From: Photorhabdus akhurstii
GTDB taxonomy: Bacteria; Pseudomonadota; Gammaproteobacteria; Enterobacterales; Enterobacteriaceae
Assembly (NCBI RefSeq): GCF_018448925.1
Contig: NZ_RCWE01000021.1
Span: forward strand, 1 to 64,000
Reading direction: 5' to 3'
Length of the DNA: 64,000 nucleotides
Shown here: piece after piece, positions 1 to 10,237 of the stretch
Layout: each line of letters starts with the position of its first letter
How positions within the stretch are numbered: the first letter of the stretch is position 1
The notes under the pieces: generated by a model
The model's database searches: none
What the model was told of the DNA's origin: nothing
What the model saw: only the letters and a program-made list of their open reading frames with translations
Program-made: the position numbers and the translations under genes

Positions 1-140
1 CCGGCGGGGACCGGGGTGCGGCTGACCACCAGATTGATGCCGCTGTCGTCCGGCAGCACAAAGACATTCATGGATTCATCCCGCCAGTTGCCCGGGATAG
101 TCAGTGAGCCTTCATTCATTTGATAGGGGGTGTTTTCCAT
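1..140 (-). CDS. Eag-type T6SS chaperone (DUF1795/DcrB-like), 3' part outside window
   Basis: The reverse strand opens with ATG at 140 and stays open for 46 codons to the window edge. It reads MENTPYQMNEGSLTIPGNW and continues with NVFVLPDDSG and NLVVSRTPVPAG. This matches the N-terminal pattern of DUF1795 proteins, which serve as Eag chaperones that hold the transmembrane segments of Rhs or other large effectors before loading onto VgrG of the type VI secretion system. A GGA-containing ribosome binding site lies about 8 bases upstream. In such loci the effector gene usually follows, so it would lie to the left of the window. The family call rests on recalled motifs; the C-terminal half is not visible. 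Confidence 0.75.
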   Translation of the reverse strand, partial: MENTPYQMNEGSLTIPGNWRDESMNVFVLPDDSGINLVVSRTPVPA

Positions 141-590
141 GTTTTTTCCGTTGTTGATTGAAACAGGTTGTCATGTTCCAGTGAACTTACCTGGCGTGGT
201 CAGATAATAACAATCAGATAACAAGGTTAACTGAACGTATTATCAGGTCAGGGGAGCAGCTCATAAGCTGCCCCAAAGGTTAAAGCGCCTCGGGCAAGTT
301 ATGTCAGAACGATGAAAGCGCTGGCAGTCTGTGGCTGACAGTCTTATTGATAACCTGTATGAACAGGCAACGTCGGGGATATTCCATTGCGGCTTAAGAG
401 CATCGTGAAGATAGCTCATCAGTCGTTTTATGTGTTTAATATCCAGTCAAAAACATATAACAAAAAACTTATGTTGTCCCGTCTGTTTGGGTGATGAATA
501 TTTGATTAACTTAATAAATGTGACATAAATCGCAAATCCTTTAACCCGCTACGTTCACCAAAAATCCGATTTAAGTGAAGCTCAGGTTAA
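141..590. other. Intergenic region between the Eag-like gene and degS, with one hairpin
   Basis: No convincing gene in 450 bases. The only structure I see is a hairpin at 251-274 (GGGG, bulged A, GCAGCT, loop CATA, AGCTGCCCC). Neither side has a T run, so it is not a standard intrinsic terminator. It could lie in the leader of the Eag-like gene or downstream of degS transcription. Confidence 0.6.
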
Positions 591-1652
591 TTAATATTCA
601 TCAAATTCTTCAATGGTCACTTGCAGCGATAATATTTTCCCATTGCGCAATAAAGTGACAGGAACCACGCTGCCGGGGCGTATTTCAGCCACTTGATCCA
701 TTGTTTCAACCGCAGAAATAGCGGGTTTGTTATTGACGCTGGTAATGATATCACCCACTTTAATACCGGCTTTTTGCGCAGGCCCGTTTGTAGTTACCTG
801 AAATACTCGTAGCCCTTGAAGCTGGTTAATATTGCCGTTAGAAGAGCGAATATGTGGCAGCTCTTGCGATGTTATGCCGATAAAACCCCGGATAACTCGT
901 CCGTCACGGATAAGTTTCTGCATAATCTTAGTAGCGAGTTCAGTCGGAATAGCGAACCCCAACCCTTCTGGCGTTTCACCATTTTCACTTTTATCGAATG
1001 ATAATGTATTGATACCTACTAGCTCGCCAAGGGTGTTAATCAGTGCGCCGCCGGAGTTACCCTGATTAATGGAAGCATCAGTCTGGAGAAAGTTTTGACG
1101 GCGGGTAGGGCTTAATCCAACGCGACCGGTAGCGCTAATAATCCCTTGGGTAATGGTTTGCCCCAAATTATAAGGGTTACCAATGGCGAGAACGACATCT
1201 CCCACATGGGCTACTCTATTTGGATTAATCGTTATGACAGGCAGGTTTTCAGCATCAATTTTCAGGACGGCAAGATCCGTTAAGCTGTCAGAGCCTATGA
1301 CCAAGGCTTCATAAAAATGGCCGTCTTGCAGTGCAACAATAATTTGTCCTGCATTATTAATGACGTGTTTATTGGTAAGGATGTAGCCTTTATCACTCAT
1401 GATGACGCCGGAACCAAGGGTATGGTTTTCCCGGCCTTGATGAGAAAAACTCCCCATGTTGCTGCTGTAGACGTTGACTACGGCGGGCGCTGCCCTGCGG
1501 ACACCTTTATTAAAGCTGAATGGAGCTTCGTCATTACTGTTGCTGGTAATTGCAGACATCAGCCCGCTAGGGCGCAGTGATGGAATGGTAATCAGTAAAA
1601 TTACAGCTACAAGTAATCCTAAAAAAGCAGAGCGCAGCAACTTGGCAATCAT
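591..1652 (-). CDS. degS: DegS, inner-membrane-anchored site-1 protease of the sigma-E pathway
   Basis: 353 residues, against about 355 in E. coli. One N-terminal membrane segment (about residues 5-24) anchors a periplasmic trypsin-like domain; the catalytic triad is visible as His96 (TNKHVIN), Asp126 (LTDLAVL) and Ser200 (GNSGG). A single PDZ domain follows (about 255-345), with the motif GLRVFQVTTNGPAQKAGI. DegS senses misfolded outer membrane porin tails through its PDZ domain and cleaves the anti-sigma factor RseA, releasing sigma E. In E. coli it lies directly after degQ; here about 2 kb with an orphan antitoxin separates the two. Assignment is secure. Confidence 0.97.
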   Translation of the reverse strand: MIAKLLRSAFLGLLVAVILLITIPSLRPSGLMSAITSNSNDEAPFSFNKGVRRAAPAVVNVYSSNMGSFSHQGRENHTLGSGVIMSDKGYILTNKHVINNAGQIIVALQDGHFYEALVIGSDSLTDLAVLKIDAENLPVITINPNRVAHVGDVVLAIGNPYNLGQTITQGIISATGRVGLSPTRRQNFLQTDASINQGNSGGALINTLGELVGINTLSFDKSENGETPEGLGFAIPTELATKIMQKLIRDGRVIRGFIGITSQELPHIRSSNGNINQLQGLRVFQVTTNGPAQKAGIKVGDIITSVNNKPAISAVETMDQVAEIRPGSVVPVTLLRNGKILSLQVTIEEFDEY

Positions 1653-3394
1653 GGGTATTATTCAGTGTGAGTTAATGAGTCATGGCAGGATAACATAGAA
1701 ATTAACAGATACTGCATTATGCTGTATCTCGGATTGCTGACTTTGAGCGCTTCGATTATCACCATTGAGTTTTTATTAATAATAAAACGAAAAAATTTGT
1801 ACTGACAGTTTTCATGGGTATTAAACTCTTTTTTATCGTATTTTGCTACAACCCGCCGGGTTTTAACGCTGTTTTTAATTTTTCGTTTTAGTGTTTTTTT
1901 ATTGACTTCGCCATGTTGAGATTCACTCAGATTAAATCATGTGGAGTACCGTTTTTCATATTGTTTGAATGCAAGGCGTGTCAGAAATTTTCACTCATTC
2001 AGGTAAGATGAGGTACGCTTTATCTGCATATGATAAAACAGTCGTTAAAAAGCCGTTTATGGTCTGCCAGTGTCGTTTTAAAATCTGGAAAAAATAGTCA
2101 GTGTGTTATGAAAAAACAGGTAAAAATTTTAATCATTAACGGTGAAAATAAGTGATTAAGGTTTTTTTTAAACGGGTAAAAAATTCACTGCTATATTAAC
2201 ATTGGAAGAGAAAACATCAGGAAAAACCGGTCTTGAATTGATTAACAAAGTGATAGCGTTAATCCAATGATAAGAATGAAAATATTTAACAGGATTTACG
2301 AGTTAAGCTAATGTGTTTAAATAAGCGGTTTTATATGGGCTGTAAGGGGTTTACGAAAACAGAGAAAATCGATAAACCTTTAGATTGATTAGATTAGCCG
2401 TATTAAACATGATGAAATAATCAGGTATTGAGTTTAAATATTATTAGCATATCGGTTATCTGCTCTGGTTTTAAAGTTAAAAAATTAAATATAGGAAAAA
2501 GGGAAAACTTAAACATCAGTTTAATGAAAAATGGGGAGGTTAAATGCGTATCAGGAAACGAAAAAACATAAGGTTTATAAAAACTGCTCAATGAACCCCC
2601 TCTTTTGCTTTAAAAAATAGGAAAGCCCCGGGAATGAGAGTTGTTTTAACGACTCCATCTCTTTTAACATGGTTAACTTTCTCTTTTTACGTGTATTTCC
2701 CGCTTTTAGCGATCATAAGCGCTTTTTTATCGGTAATTAATTCATCTGAGGATTAAAAAAGCAGGTATCCCATTAATGCCAGATTTTTAAAAGGGACGGC
2801 ATAAATAAAAAAGGTTTATTCCTTGCTATGATGATTTAAAAGTGAGTATACAGAGAGATTAAAGATTTATATAAGGATTTAACTCAATAGATACCTTTTT
2901 ATAAGGACAGTTAATTGATTGTAATAAAAGTCTATTAACCATTAACAGAGAGTTGAAAAGAAATCAGCAGGTAAAATAATGTTATTCGGCATGTTGATAT
3001 TAAAATATTTTCTCACCGTTATTTTACTGAGCAAGTTATAAACATAACGCAATAAAAAGAAGTATAAAACGGTTAATGTGGTAGGATTTAACTTCTAAAA
3101 AGAGAGTTGATTATCAGAGAAAATATAAAGGGGTGTCTTTAATATTATCAGGCTGTTTACTGGCCTAATTTATGTGAAAAATAAAGGGTGATAGTCTATA
3201 TAAACATCTCTGGATTGAGAGTAAACAGCCTCAGCAAAGATAAAAAGCGGGTATAATTAACGTTGGTTAAATGTAAAATACGATATGCCATGATGATTAA
3301 ACTTAATAAAAATCAGGTATTAAAAGTGGTAAAAACAACGATTAAAACCTGATGCCAATTAAAATCAGAGGTTAAAACAATGGCTTATATTTTT
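1653..3394. other. 1.7-kb AT-rich region without recognisable genes
   Basis: Neither strand has a reading frame longer than a few dozen codons, and stops of the TAA type are dense. The text is rich in TTAA and in short variants of 'tcaggtatt' (about 2001, 2421, 2762, 3311). An inverted repeat sits at 3150-3231. The antitoxin gene at its right edge has lost its toxin partner, so this may be the eroded remains of a toxin gene and other inserted DNA. No promoter, RNA gene or IS end could be recognised with confidence. Confidence 0.6.
3150..3231. repeat. 12-bp perfect inverted repeat with 58-base loop
   Basis: AGGCTGTTTACT at 3150-3161 is the exact reverse complement of AGTAAACAGCCT at 3220-3231. 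It is the longest exact palindrome I found in the gene-free stretch. There is no target duplication or transposase near it, so its origin is unknown. Confidence 0.6.
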
Positions 3395-3622
3395 TCATAA
3401 CTTAACGCGTTCTTTTTCCACAATATCCAGCCGTTCGGTTAAAAAGTCAGAGTTAGCTTTTTCTTGTGGTAAAAAGGAATTCCAACTGGGTTTAATCGGT
3501 CGCAGAATAATGATATCGCCTTCACGAATAATCTCCAATTCGTTCACTCCCTCGAAATCGAGGTCGTGAGGTAAACATACAGCTCGGTTATTGCCGTTTT
3601 TAAATACGACTACGGCTCTCAT
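3395..3622 (-). CDS. VapB/VagC-type antitoxin (AbrB-like fold), orphan
   Basis: 75 residues from the ATG at 3622, chosen because GGAGGA lies 7 bases upstream; a longer frame to 3676 has no such signal. The N-terminus MRAVVVFKNGNNRAVCLP followed by GVNELEIIREGDIIILRP is the typical swapped-hairpin DNA-binding domain of VapB/VagC antitoxins, which neutralise VapC PIN-domain RNases and repress their own operon. The stop overlaps an ATG in the usual ATGA coupling, but that downstream frame encodes only about eight residues (MKKYKPLF) before a stop, and no PIN domain follows. The gene sits between degQ and degS, normally adjacent. Toxin loss is inferred from the absence of a partner. Confidence 0.8.
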   Translation of the reverse strand: MRAVVVFKNGNNRAVCLPHDLDFEGVNELEIIREGDIIILRPIKPSWNSFLPQEKANSDFLTERLDIVEKERVKL

Positions 3623-3740
3623 ATTGAGTCCTCCAGAAAAACTATTTACAAACTCACCCGTCGCGAGGGATATCAACGACTTTAAGACACAGCGTTACGC
3701 TGTGTCTTAAATGGAATTAGATCGATTTTTACTAAAAATA

Positions 3741-5117
3741 TTAATTTCTCAGTAACAAATAGATACTCTCTTCGCCGCGAAGAATGTTCAGCGCTATAAC
3801 TGGCGGTTTAGAATCAATAACTTTGCGCAGTTCGTTAATATTCTGTATCCGTTCATTATTGATCCCAACAATCAGGTCATTTTTCTGTAAGCCAGATAAT
3901 GCCGCCGGTGAGTTTTGAGCGACACTATCTATTTTCACACCGTAAGTCCCTTTCACTTCGCCATTGCTCAGGGTTGCACCTTGCAGGGCAAGGGTCAGAT
4001 TTCCGGCTTTGGTTGTTTGACCTTCACTGTTTTCCAGCGTAACAGAAACCTCCATTGGTTTACCTTTACGCAATAAGCCAATTTTAATTTCTTTACCTGG
4101 TATCGTTGTGCCGATTTTGGCTTTCAGCTCAGCAAAGCTACTAATCTTCTTACCATCAACGGAAACAAGAATGTCGCCGGATTTAATACCTGCTTTCGCG
4201 GCTGCGGATTTTGGTAATACTTCACTGACAAATGCTCCGCGCTGGGCATCGATATTGAATGCTTTGGCGATATCGGAATTCATTTCCATGCCTTTAATAC
4301 CAAGAATACCGCGTTTGACTTCGCCATGAGCGATAAGTTGCTCACTCAAGGTTTTTGCCATATTACTTGGGATTGCAAAGCCGATACCGATGTTACCGCC
4401 GCCTGGGGCCAGAATAGCGGTATTGATACCGATTAATTCACCATTCAAATTAACCAGTGCGCCACCGGAGTTGCCACGGTTAATAGATGCATCCGTTTGG
4501 ATGAAGTTTTCTAACCCTTCAAGGTTCAGACCACTACGCCCTAACGCAGAGATAATGCCGGAAGTTGCAGTTTGACCAAGGCCGAATGGATTACCAACCG
4601 CAACAGCAAAATCACCAACTCGGAGCTTATCGGAATCGGCCATAGTAATGGCAGTTAAATTCTTAGCATCTTTCAGTTGCAGCAGGGCGATATCCGTCTG
4701 AGGATCGCGGCCTAACAATCTGGCTTCATATTCACGTCCATCATTTAGTTGGACACGGATTTTATCTGCATTCTCGATAACGTGATTGTTGGTTAATATA
4801 TAACCTTTGGCGGCATCAATAATGACGCCTGAGCCAAGCCCTTGGAATGGGCGGGTACTTTCACGGCCCATTGGTAGATTTGGACCAAAGAAGAATCTGA
4901 ATTCTTCGGGTATGCTCTGTTCCTGTTGTACTTGCGTACCGGAAACATGCACACTGACAACGGCTGGCAGGACTTTTTCAAGCATCGGTGCAAGGCTTGG
5001 TAACGTCTGACCGGCAATAGCAGCAGGTAAAGCAGCGCTACTGATAGTCGGGATCGAAATTGTAGACAGTCCGATACTGATTGCTAACGCACTAAGGAGT
5101 AAGTGTTTTCTTTTCAT
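3741..5117 (-). CDS. degQ: DegQ, periplasmic serine endoprotease with two PDZ domains
   Basis: 458 residues, close to E. coli DegQ (455). A signal peptide (about residues 1-28, ending SSAALPA) precedes the protease domain with catalytic His112 (TNNHVIEN), Asp142 (TDIALLQL) and Ser217 (GNSGG). PDZ1 covers about 265-355 and PDZ2 about 370-455. DegQ is an oligomeric HtrA protease and chaperone acting on unfolded periplasmic proteins. The shorter LA loop and lack of a Q-linker-rich segment favour DegQ over DegP; synteny with zapG and zapE agrees. Confidence 0.96.
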   Translation of the reverse strand: MKRKHLLLSALAISIGLSTISIPTISSAALPAAIAGQTLPSLAPMLEKVLPAVVSVHVSGTQVQQEQSIPEEFRFFFGPNLPMGRESTRPFQGLGSGVIIDAAKGYILTNNHVIENADKIRVQLNDGREYEARLLGRDPQTDIALLQLKDAKNLTAITMADSDKLRVGDFAVAVGNPFGLGQTATSGIISALGRSGLNLEGLENFIQTDASINRGNSGGALVNLNGELIGINTAILAPGGGNIGIGFAIPSNMAKTLSEQLIAHGEVKRGILGIKGMEMNSDIAKAFNIDAQRGAFVSEVLPKSAAAKAGIKSGDILVSVDGKKISSFAELKAKIGTTIPGKEIKIGLLRKGKPMEVSVTLENSEGQTTKAGNLTLALQGATLSNGEVKGTYGVKIDSVAQNSPAALSGLQKNDLIVGINNERIQNINELRKVIDSKPPVIALNILRGEESIYLLLRN

Positions 5118-5354
5118 CTAATTTTGTTCTCTTGTATACCTAAGCCAGAAGGCCAATGAAGTTAATTCCGGCAAGCAGCCATGATTATTCTATGACTGTT
5201 AATTATTAAATAAAGTTCATCGGGCAAACAGATTTAGCATGATTCTTTACAGGTATTTACATGATTGAGAAACAAAAAGACAAAACTTGCAGGTAGATAA
5301 TAGATTTTACATTTGAATTAATGCTGTGGCACGAACATGCCACAGCAAAAATTT

Positions 5355-5759
5355 TTACTGGTTTTTTTCGTTCATCGGACGAAACAGGCCGGAAGCGCCG
5401 TCGGAATAATCCTTTGGTGGCATCTTAACCGGAGCTTGATCATTATCCGCTTCTGATTCAGTCAATCGATAATTAAATGGGTTGTCTTGTACTGGCATAT
5501 TCGGCATCAGTTCATGAGAGCTTTTAGCCATATGCTGATATAACTGACGATAATCGCGAGCCATATTGTCGAGTAATTCTGCACTGCGGGCAAAATGACC
5601 AACTAATTCTTTACGGTACTCTTCCAGTTCTGATTTATTATTCTCCAGTTCGGTTTGTAAGGCTTTCTGCTGGCGCAGCTTAGCGTTACCAAAACGCATA
5701 ACTAGCGCTCCGATAACAAAACCAACTACCAATCCAATCAGTGCATACTCCCAAGTCAT
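5355..5759 (-). CDS. zapG: ZapG (YhcB), inner-membrane cell-division/envelope protein, DUF1043
   Basis: 134 residues (E. coli 132). One N-terminal membrane helix (about residues 4-22, ALIGLVVGFVIGALVM), a coiled coil over about 25-65, then a polar tail ending SGLFRPMNEKNQ. The family is associated with the divisome and with cell shape and peptidoglycan/LPS homeostasis. It lies between degQ and the divergently transcribed zapE, as in E. coli. Confidence 0.93.
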   Translation of the reverse strand: MTWEYALIGLVVGFVIGALVMRFGNAKLRQQKALQTELENNKSELEEYRKELVGHFARSAELLDNMARDYRQLYQHMAKSSHELMPNMPVQDNPFNYRLTESEADNDQAPVKMPPKDYSDGASGLFRPMNEKNQ

Positions 5760-5977
5760 AGCTACTCCTTCATCAACATCGTTGTTCCGCAGAATGTTTC
5801 ACTTAATTATCGTCACTATAACCGTTAATCTAGTTAGAGTGGAATATTGATCATGATTTACATTTGTTTGTAGACCTTATTCTGAACCTTATTGTAGACA
5901 ATTGATCCGGTAATAAGGTCAATCTGAATCATAAAAACGATAAAAAATGGGCGATTATTTTAAGGATTGTTATTGTC

Positions 5978-7108
5978 ATGCCATCATTGATTACCCCTTC
6001 ATCATACTATCAAAAAGCCCTTTCCGAGGGTAAATACCAACCAGATGAGGTTCAGCGTCAAGTCGTTGCTCAATTGGATACCATTCATCATGCTCTGATT
6101 AATGCTTCTCCCGGCCGTCCCGTGAAACGCCAAAGCTTGAAAGGTCGTCTGAGTAAACTGTTAGGCAAGCCGACTTCAATGATCTGTAGACCTGTTCAAG
6201 GGCTTTATATGTGGGGAGGCGTTGGTAGAGGGAAAACTTGGTTAATGGATATGTTTTACCAAAGTTTACCCAGTGAAAGAAAATTACGTTTGCATTTCCA
6301 TCGTTTTATGCTGCGAGTGCATGAAGAGTTAAAGGCATTGCAAGGGCATGAAAATCCGCTGGATATTGTGGCGGATGGTTTTAAAGCGGAAACCGATGTG
6401 CTTTGCTTTGATGAGTTTTTCGTTTCCGATATTACCGATGCCATGATTCTCGGTACATTGTTGGAGGCGCTGTTTGTCAGGGGAATTACCTTGATTGCAA
6501 CGTCCAATATTCCTCCTGATGAACTCTATCGCAATGGCTTACAGCGAGCTCGTTTTTTGCCTGCTATTGAGCAGATCAAAAAATATTGTGACGTTATGAA
6601 TGTGGATTCGGGTATTGACTATCGGTTGCGCACATTGACGCAAGCTCATCTCTATTTCGCACCGCTGAATGAAGATAATGAACGAGCGATGGATCGAATG
6701 TTTATTCTTTTGGCCGGTAACAGCAGTGAACAAGCTTCGGTGTTGGAAATTAACCATCGGCAGATGCCGGCGATTCGTAACGCTGATGGTGTATTGGCAA
6801 TTGGATTTAAAGTTTTGTGCGAAGATGCGCGTAGTCAGATGGATTATATTGTTTTAGCAAAACTTTATCACACTGTTTTGTTATATCAGGTTCCAGCGAT
6901 AATGCCGGGTAATGAAAATGCCGCTCGCCGTTTTCTAGCGCTGGTTGATGAATTTTACGAACGCCGGGTAAAACTTATCATTAATGCGGCGGTGCCGATG
7001 GAGCAAATTTACCAAGGGGTGTTGTTGACTTTCGAATACCAGCGTTGCTTATCTCGTTTGCAAGAGATGCAAAGCGAAGAGTATCTGAAATTACCTCATT
7101 TACCTTAA
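5978..7108 (+). CDS. zapE: ZapE (YhcM), AFG1-like ATPase
   Basis: 376 residues (E. coli 375). Walker A is MWGGVGRGKTWLMD (about residues 78-91) and Walker B is VLCFDEFFVSDI (about 140-151), followed by the AFG1 signature ATSNIPPDELY. ZapE is a peripheral ATPase that associates with the Z-ring and is needed under low oxygen or high temperature. AAGGA lies upstream of the ATG at 5978. Immediately downstream is the rplM promoter. Confidence 0.96.
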   Translation: MPSLITPSSYYQKALSEGKYQPDEVQRQVVAQLDTIHHALINASPGRPVKRQSLKGRLSKLLGKPTSMICRPVQGLYMWGGVGRGKTWLMDMFYQSLPSERKLRLHFHRFMLRVHEELKALQGHENPLDIVADGFKAETDVLCFDEFFVSDITDAMILGTLLEALFVRGITLIATSNIPPDELYRNGLQRARFLPAIEQIKKYCDVMNVDSGIDYRLRTLTQAHLYFAPLNEDNERAMDRMFILLAGNSSEQASVLEINHRQMPAIRNADGVLAIGFKVLCEDARSQMDYIVLAKLYHTVLLYQVPAIMPGNENAARRFLALVDEFYERRVKLIINAAVPMEQIYQGVLLTFEYQRCLSRLQEMQSEEYLKLPHLP

Positions 7109-7189
7109 TTTTATGTTTACCCGTATATTTCAGATTCAAAACTGATTTTAAATATTCAAATTGGGGTCGATTTTTATTTTTGACTTCTC

Positions 7190-7791
<602 letters not shown>

Positions 7792-7803
7792 TCGGGATTA
7801 TAG

Positions 7804-8199
<396 letters not shown>

Positions 8200-8231
8200 T
8201 TTTTTGTCTTTATGGCAATTATTTAATGTGC

Positions 8232-8258
8232 AAACCCGTCTTTGTGGCGGGTTTTTTA
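8232..8258 (+). terminator. Intrinsic terminator of rplM-rpsI
   Basis: AAACCCGTC, loop TTTGT, GGCGGGTTTTTT: a GC-rich stem followed by six T. It lies 33 bases after the rpsI stop. Confidence 0.85.
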
Positions 8259-8356
8259 CTTAATTATCCATACACTTCCCCCAAAATGTACAAAATCTGG
8301 TAAACTAGTGCCAATTTTTGCCTCATCCATTTGTCTGCCTATTATCTGAACGATGG

Positions 8357-8404
8357 TAATTGTGTTGGATAGTAATTGCGCTGGATAATAATTGTGTTGA
8401 GTAG
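8357..8404 (+). repeat. Three tandem 16-bp repeats upstream of sspA
   Basis: Units are TAATTGTGTTGGATAG (8357-8372), TAATTGCGCTGGATAA (8373-8388) and TAATTGTGTTGAGTAG (8389-8404), head to tail with no spacer. They sit 118 bases before the sspA ATG, in the probable promoter or leader. Regular 16-bp spacing could form repeated protein binding sites or a slippage-prone leader; function unknown. Confidence 0.8.
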
Positions 8405-8521
8405 CGCATTCCGTATTCACCGTTGCGGCGCAGAAACATAAAGGGTGAGAATGAATGAGTAAGAATAGTCGTGGTCGTGTGGGGCTATTCATTCCTTTTT
8501 TAGATAAACTTGGAGGTTTTC

Positions 8522-9163
8522 ATGGCTGTCGCTGCCAACAAACGTTCGGTAATGACTCTGTTTTCAGGCCCGGCCGACATTTTTAGCCATCAAGTGCGAA
8601 TTGTATTGGCGGAAAAAGGTGTCAGCGTTGAAGTTGAACAGGTTGAGGCAGGTAACCTGCCACAGGACCTCATCGATCTGAACCCTTATCAGACAGTTCC
8701 GACTTTGGTTGATCGTGAGCTGGCGCTATATGATTCCCGCATCATTATGGAATATCTGGATGAACGTTTTCCTCATCCGCCATTAATGCCAGTGTATCCA
8801 GTTGCCCGTGGTTCCAGCCGTTTGATGATGCACCGCATCGAAAAAGACTGGTACTCCCTGATGCATACGATTGAAGAAGGCAATTCTCAAGAAGCCAATA
8901 CTGCCCGTAAAAGATTAGCAGAAGAGTTGCTAGCAGTGGCGCCAATATTTAAAGAGATGCCATTCTTTATGAGCGAAGAATTCAGTTTGGTTGATTGTTA
9001 TCTTGCTCCTTTACTATGGCGTTTACCGGTATTGGGTATAGAGTTACCGAGTTCTGGCACTAAAGATTTACAAATTTACATGCAGCGTGTCTTTGAGCGT
9101 GATGCATTCTTGGCTTCGTTAACCGAAGCTGAACGTGAAATGCGCTTGCAATCCAGGAGCTGA
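8522..9163 (+). CDS. sspA: Stringent starvation protein A (GST-fold RNA polymerase-binding regulator)
   Basis: 213 residues from the ATG at 8522, which has GGAGG 5 bases upstream; an in-frame TTG at 8510 would overlap that site. MAVAANKRSVMTLFSGP is nearly identical to E. coli SspA. The glutathione-transferase-like fold is present (NPYQTVPTLVDREL, YDSRIIMEYLDERFPHPPLMP), the latter containing the conserved surface pocket that binds sigma 70 and RNA polymerase. SspA affects stationary phase and acid stress through H-NS, and virulence in several pathogens. sspB follows 3 bases later. Confidence 0.98.
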   Translation: MAVAANKRSVMTLFSGPADIFSHQVRIVLAEKGVSVEVEQVEAGNLPQDLIDLNPYQTVPTLVDRELALYDSRIIMEYLDERFPHPPLMPVYPVARGSSRLMMHRIEKDWYSLMHTIEEGNSQEANTARKRLAEELLAVAPIFKEMPFFMSEEFSLVDCYLAPLLWRLPVLGIELPSSGTKDLQIYMQRVFERDAFLASLTEAEREMRLQSRS

Positions 9164-9166
9164 TTT

Positions 9167-9682
9167 ATGGAGCTGTCTCAAATGTCTCCCCGTCGTCCTT
9201 ATTTGTTGCGTGCTCACTACGAGTGGTTGCTCGATAATAATATGACTCCGCATCTGGTTATAGACGTGACTTTACGTGGAGTTAATGTACCAATGGAATA
9301 TGCCCGCGATGGGCAAATTGTGTTGAATATAGCGCCGAGAGCTGTTGGTAATCTTGAGTTAACCAATGATGAAGTACGCTTCAATGCCCGTTTTGGTGGT
9401 GTTCCCCGTCGGGTTAATGTACCGATGGCGGCAGTTATAGCGATTTATGGCCGTGAAAATGGGGCGGGAATGATGTTTGAGCCTGAAGCAGCTTATAAAG
9501 ATGAATATCTTTTTAAATCTGCTTCAGATCAGGATAAAGCGGGTACCTCTGCATCTGCGACAGATAATCTGGTATTAGTTACGGATACACTGAGTGATGC
9601 CGAAGATAATAGTGGAACTTCACCTGATGATGAGCCACCAAAGCCAACGAGAGGGCGCCCTGCTTTACGGGTAGTTAAATAA
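9167..9682 (+). CDS. sspB: SspB, ClpXP specificity-enhancing adaptor
   Basis: 171 residues (E. coli 165). The N-terminal substrate-binding domain (about 1-110, SPRRPYLLRAHYEWLLDN) delivers ssrA-tagged proteins; a long acidic flexible linker (about 115-155) leads to the C-terminal ClpX-docking peptide RGRPALRVVK, fully conserved here. Translationally coupled to sspA (TGATTTATG). A terminator follows directly. Confidence 0.98.
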   Translation: MELSQMSPRRPYLLRAHYEWLLDNNMTPHLVIDVTLRGVNVPMEYARDGQIVLNIAPRAVGNLELTNDEVRFNARFGGVPRRVNVPMAAVIAIYGRENGAGMMFEPEAAYKDEYLFKSASDQDKAGTSASATDNLVLVTDTLSDAEDNSGTSPDDEPPKPTRGRPALRVVK

Positions 9683-9689
9683 GCTTAGA

Positions 9690-9720
9690 AGAGGGGGCGA
9701 TTCGCCTCCTTATTTTTTTA
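9690..9720 (+). terminator. Intrinsic terminator after sspB
   Basis: GAGGGGGCGA paired with TTCGCCTCC, followed by TTATTTTTTTA. Begins 8 bases after the sspB stop. Confidence 0.8.
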
Positions 9721-9730
9721 AATTTATTAA

Positions 9731-10237
9731 TTAGAATTCTGTATTGTAGGCTTTTTCTAACTCCCAGAAACAATCATTAGCTCTGTCTTTAGCTTTGCTA
9801 TCAGTGATGGCACCTAAACTCTTTTTGACCTTATCTATAAACTCTATTTTATTCTCTCTGGTTCCCAGTTCTGGTGGGATTGTGCAGATATCAGCCAGTG
9901 ATAGATTGTTTTCTTTATCTGCGTTAGCAAGGACCTCAACAGGATTATTAATTAATGCCAGGGATAATGCGTAGCGTATCTCTTTGGCAAAATCCTGGTG
10001 CATGCTTTGCGTTAATTTGAAAGCCAGTTTTATCCATTTACGGTCACCAGTCGTAATTTTGTGAGTGATTTCTTGCCTGGCTCCCATTTCTCCTAATTCT
10101 GCCACTACAGAGTTGGTACCTCTGTTTATGATTTCTTTAGTAATATTTTCAGGTGTTAAGGGATGTGATAAAGCAAGAGCCGTTTGACTGATAAACAGAG
10201 TTGGAGACAACAAAATCAGGATTTTTATTAGCTTCAT
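9731..10237 (-). CDS. Exported protein of unknown function
   Basis: 168 residues. A clear signal peptide (about 1-23, MKLIKILILLSPTLFISQT then ALALS) suggests export to the periplasm or beyond. The mature part is helical in appearance and has two cysteines (about 126 and 160) that could pair. I recognise no domain. It converges on sspB and stands alone between sspB and gltD, where E. coli has no such gene, so it is probably an accessory insertion. The AT-rich 240 bases upstream hold its likely promoter. Confidence 0.7.
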   Translation of the reverse strand: MKLIKILILLSPTLFISQTALALSHPLTPENITKEIINRGTNSVVAELGEMGARQEITHKITTGDRKWIKLAFKLTQSMHQDFAKEIRYALSLALINNPVEVLANADKENNLSLADICTIPPELGTRENKIEFIDKVKKSLGAITDSKAKDRANDCFWELEKAYNTEF

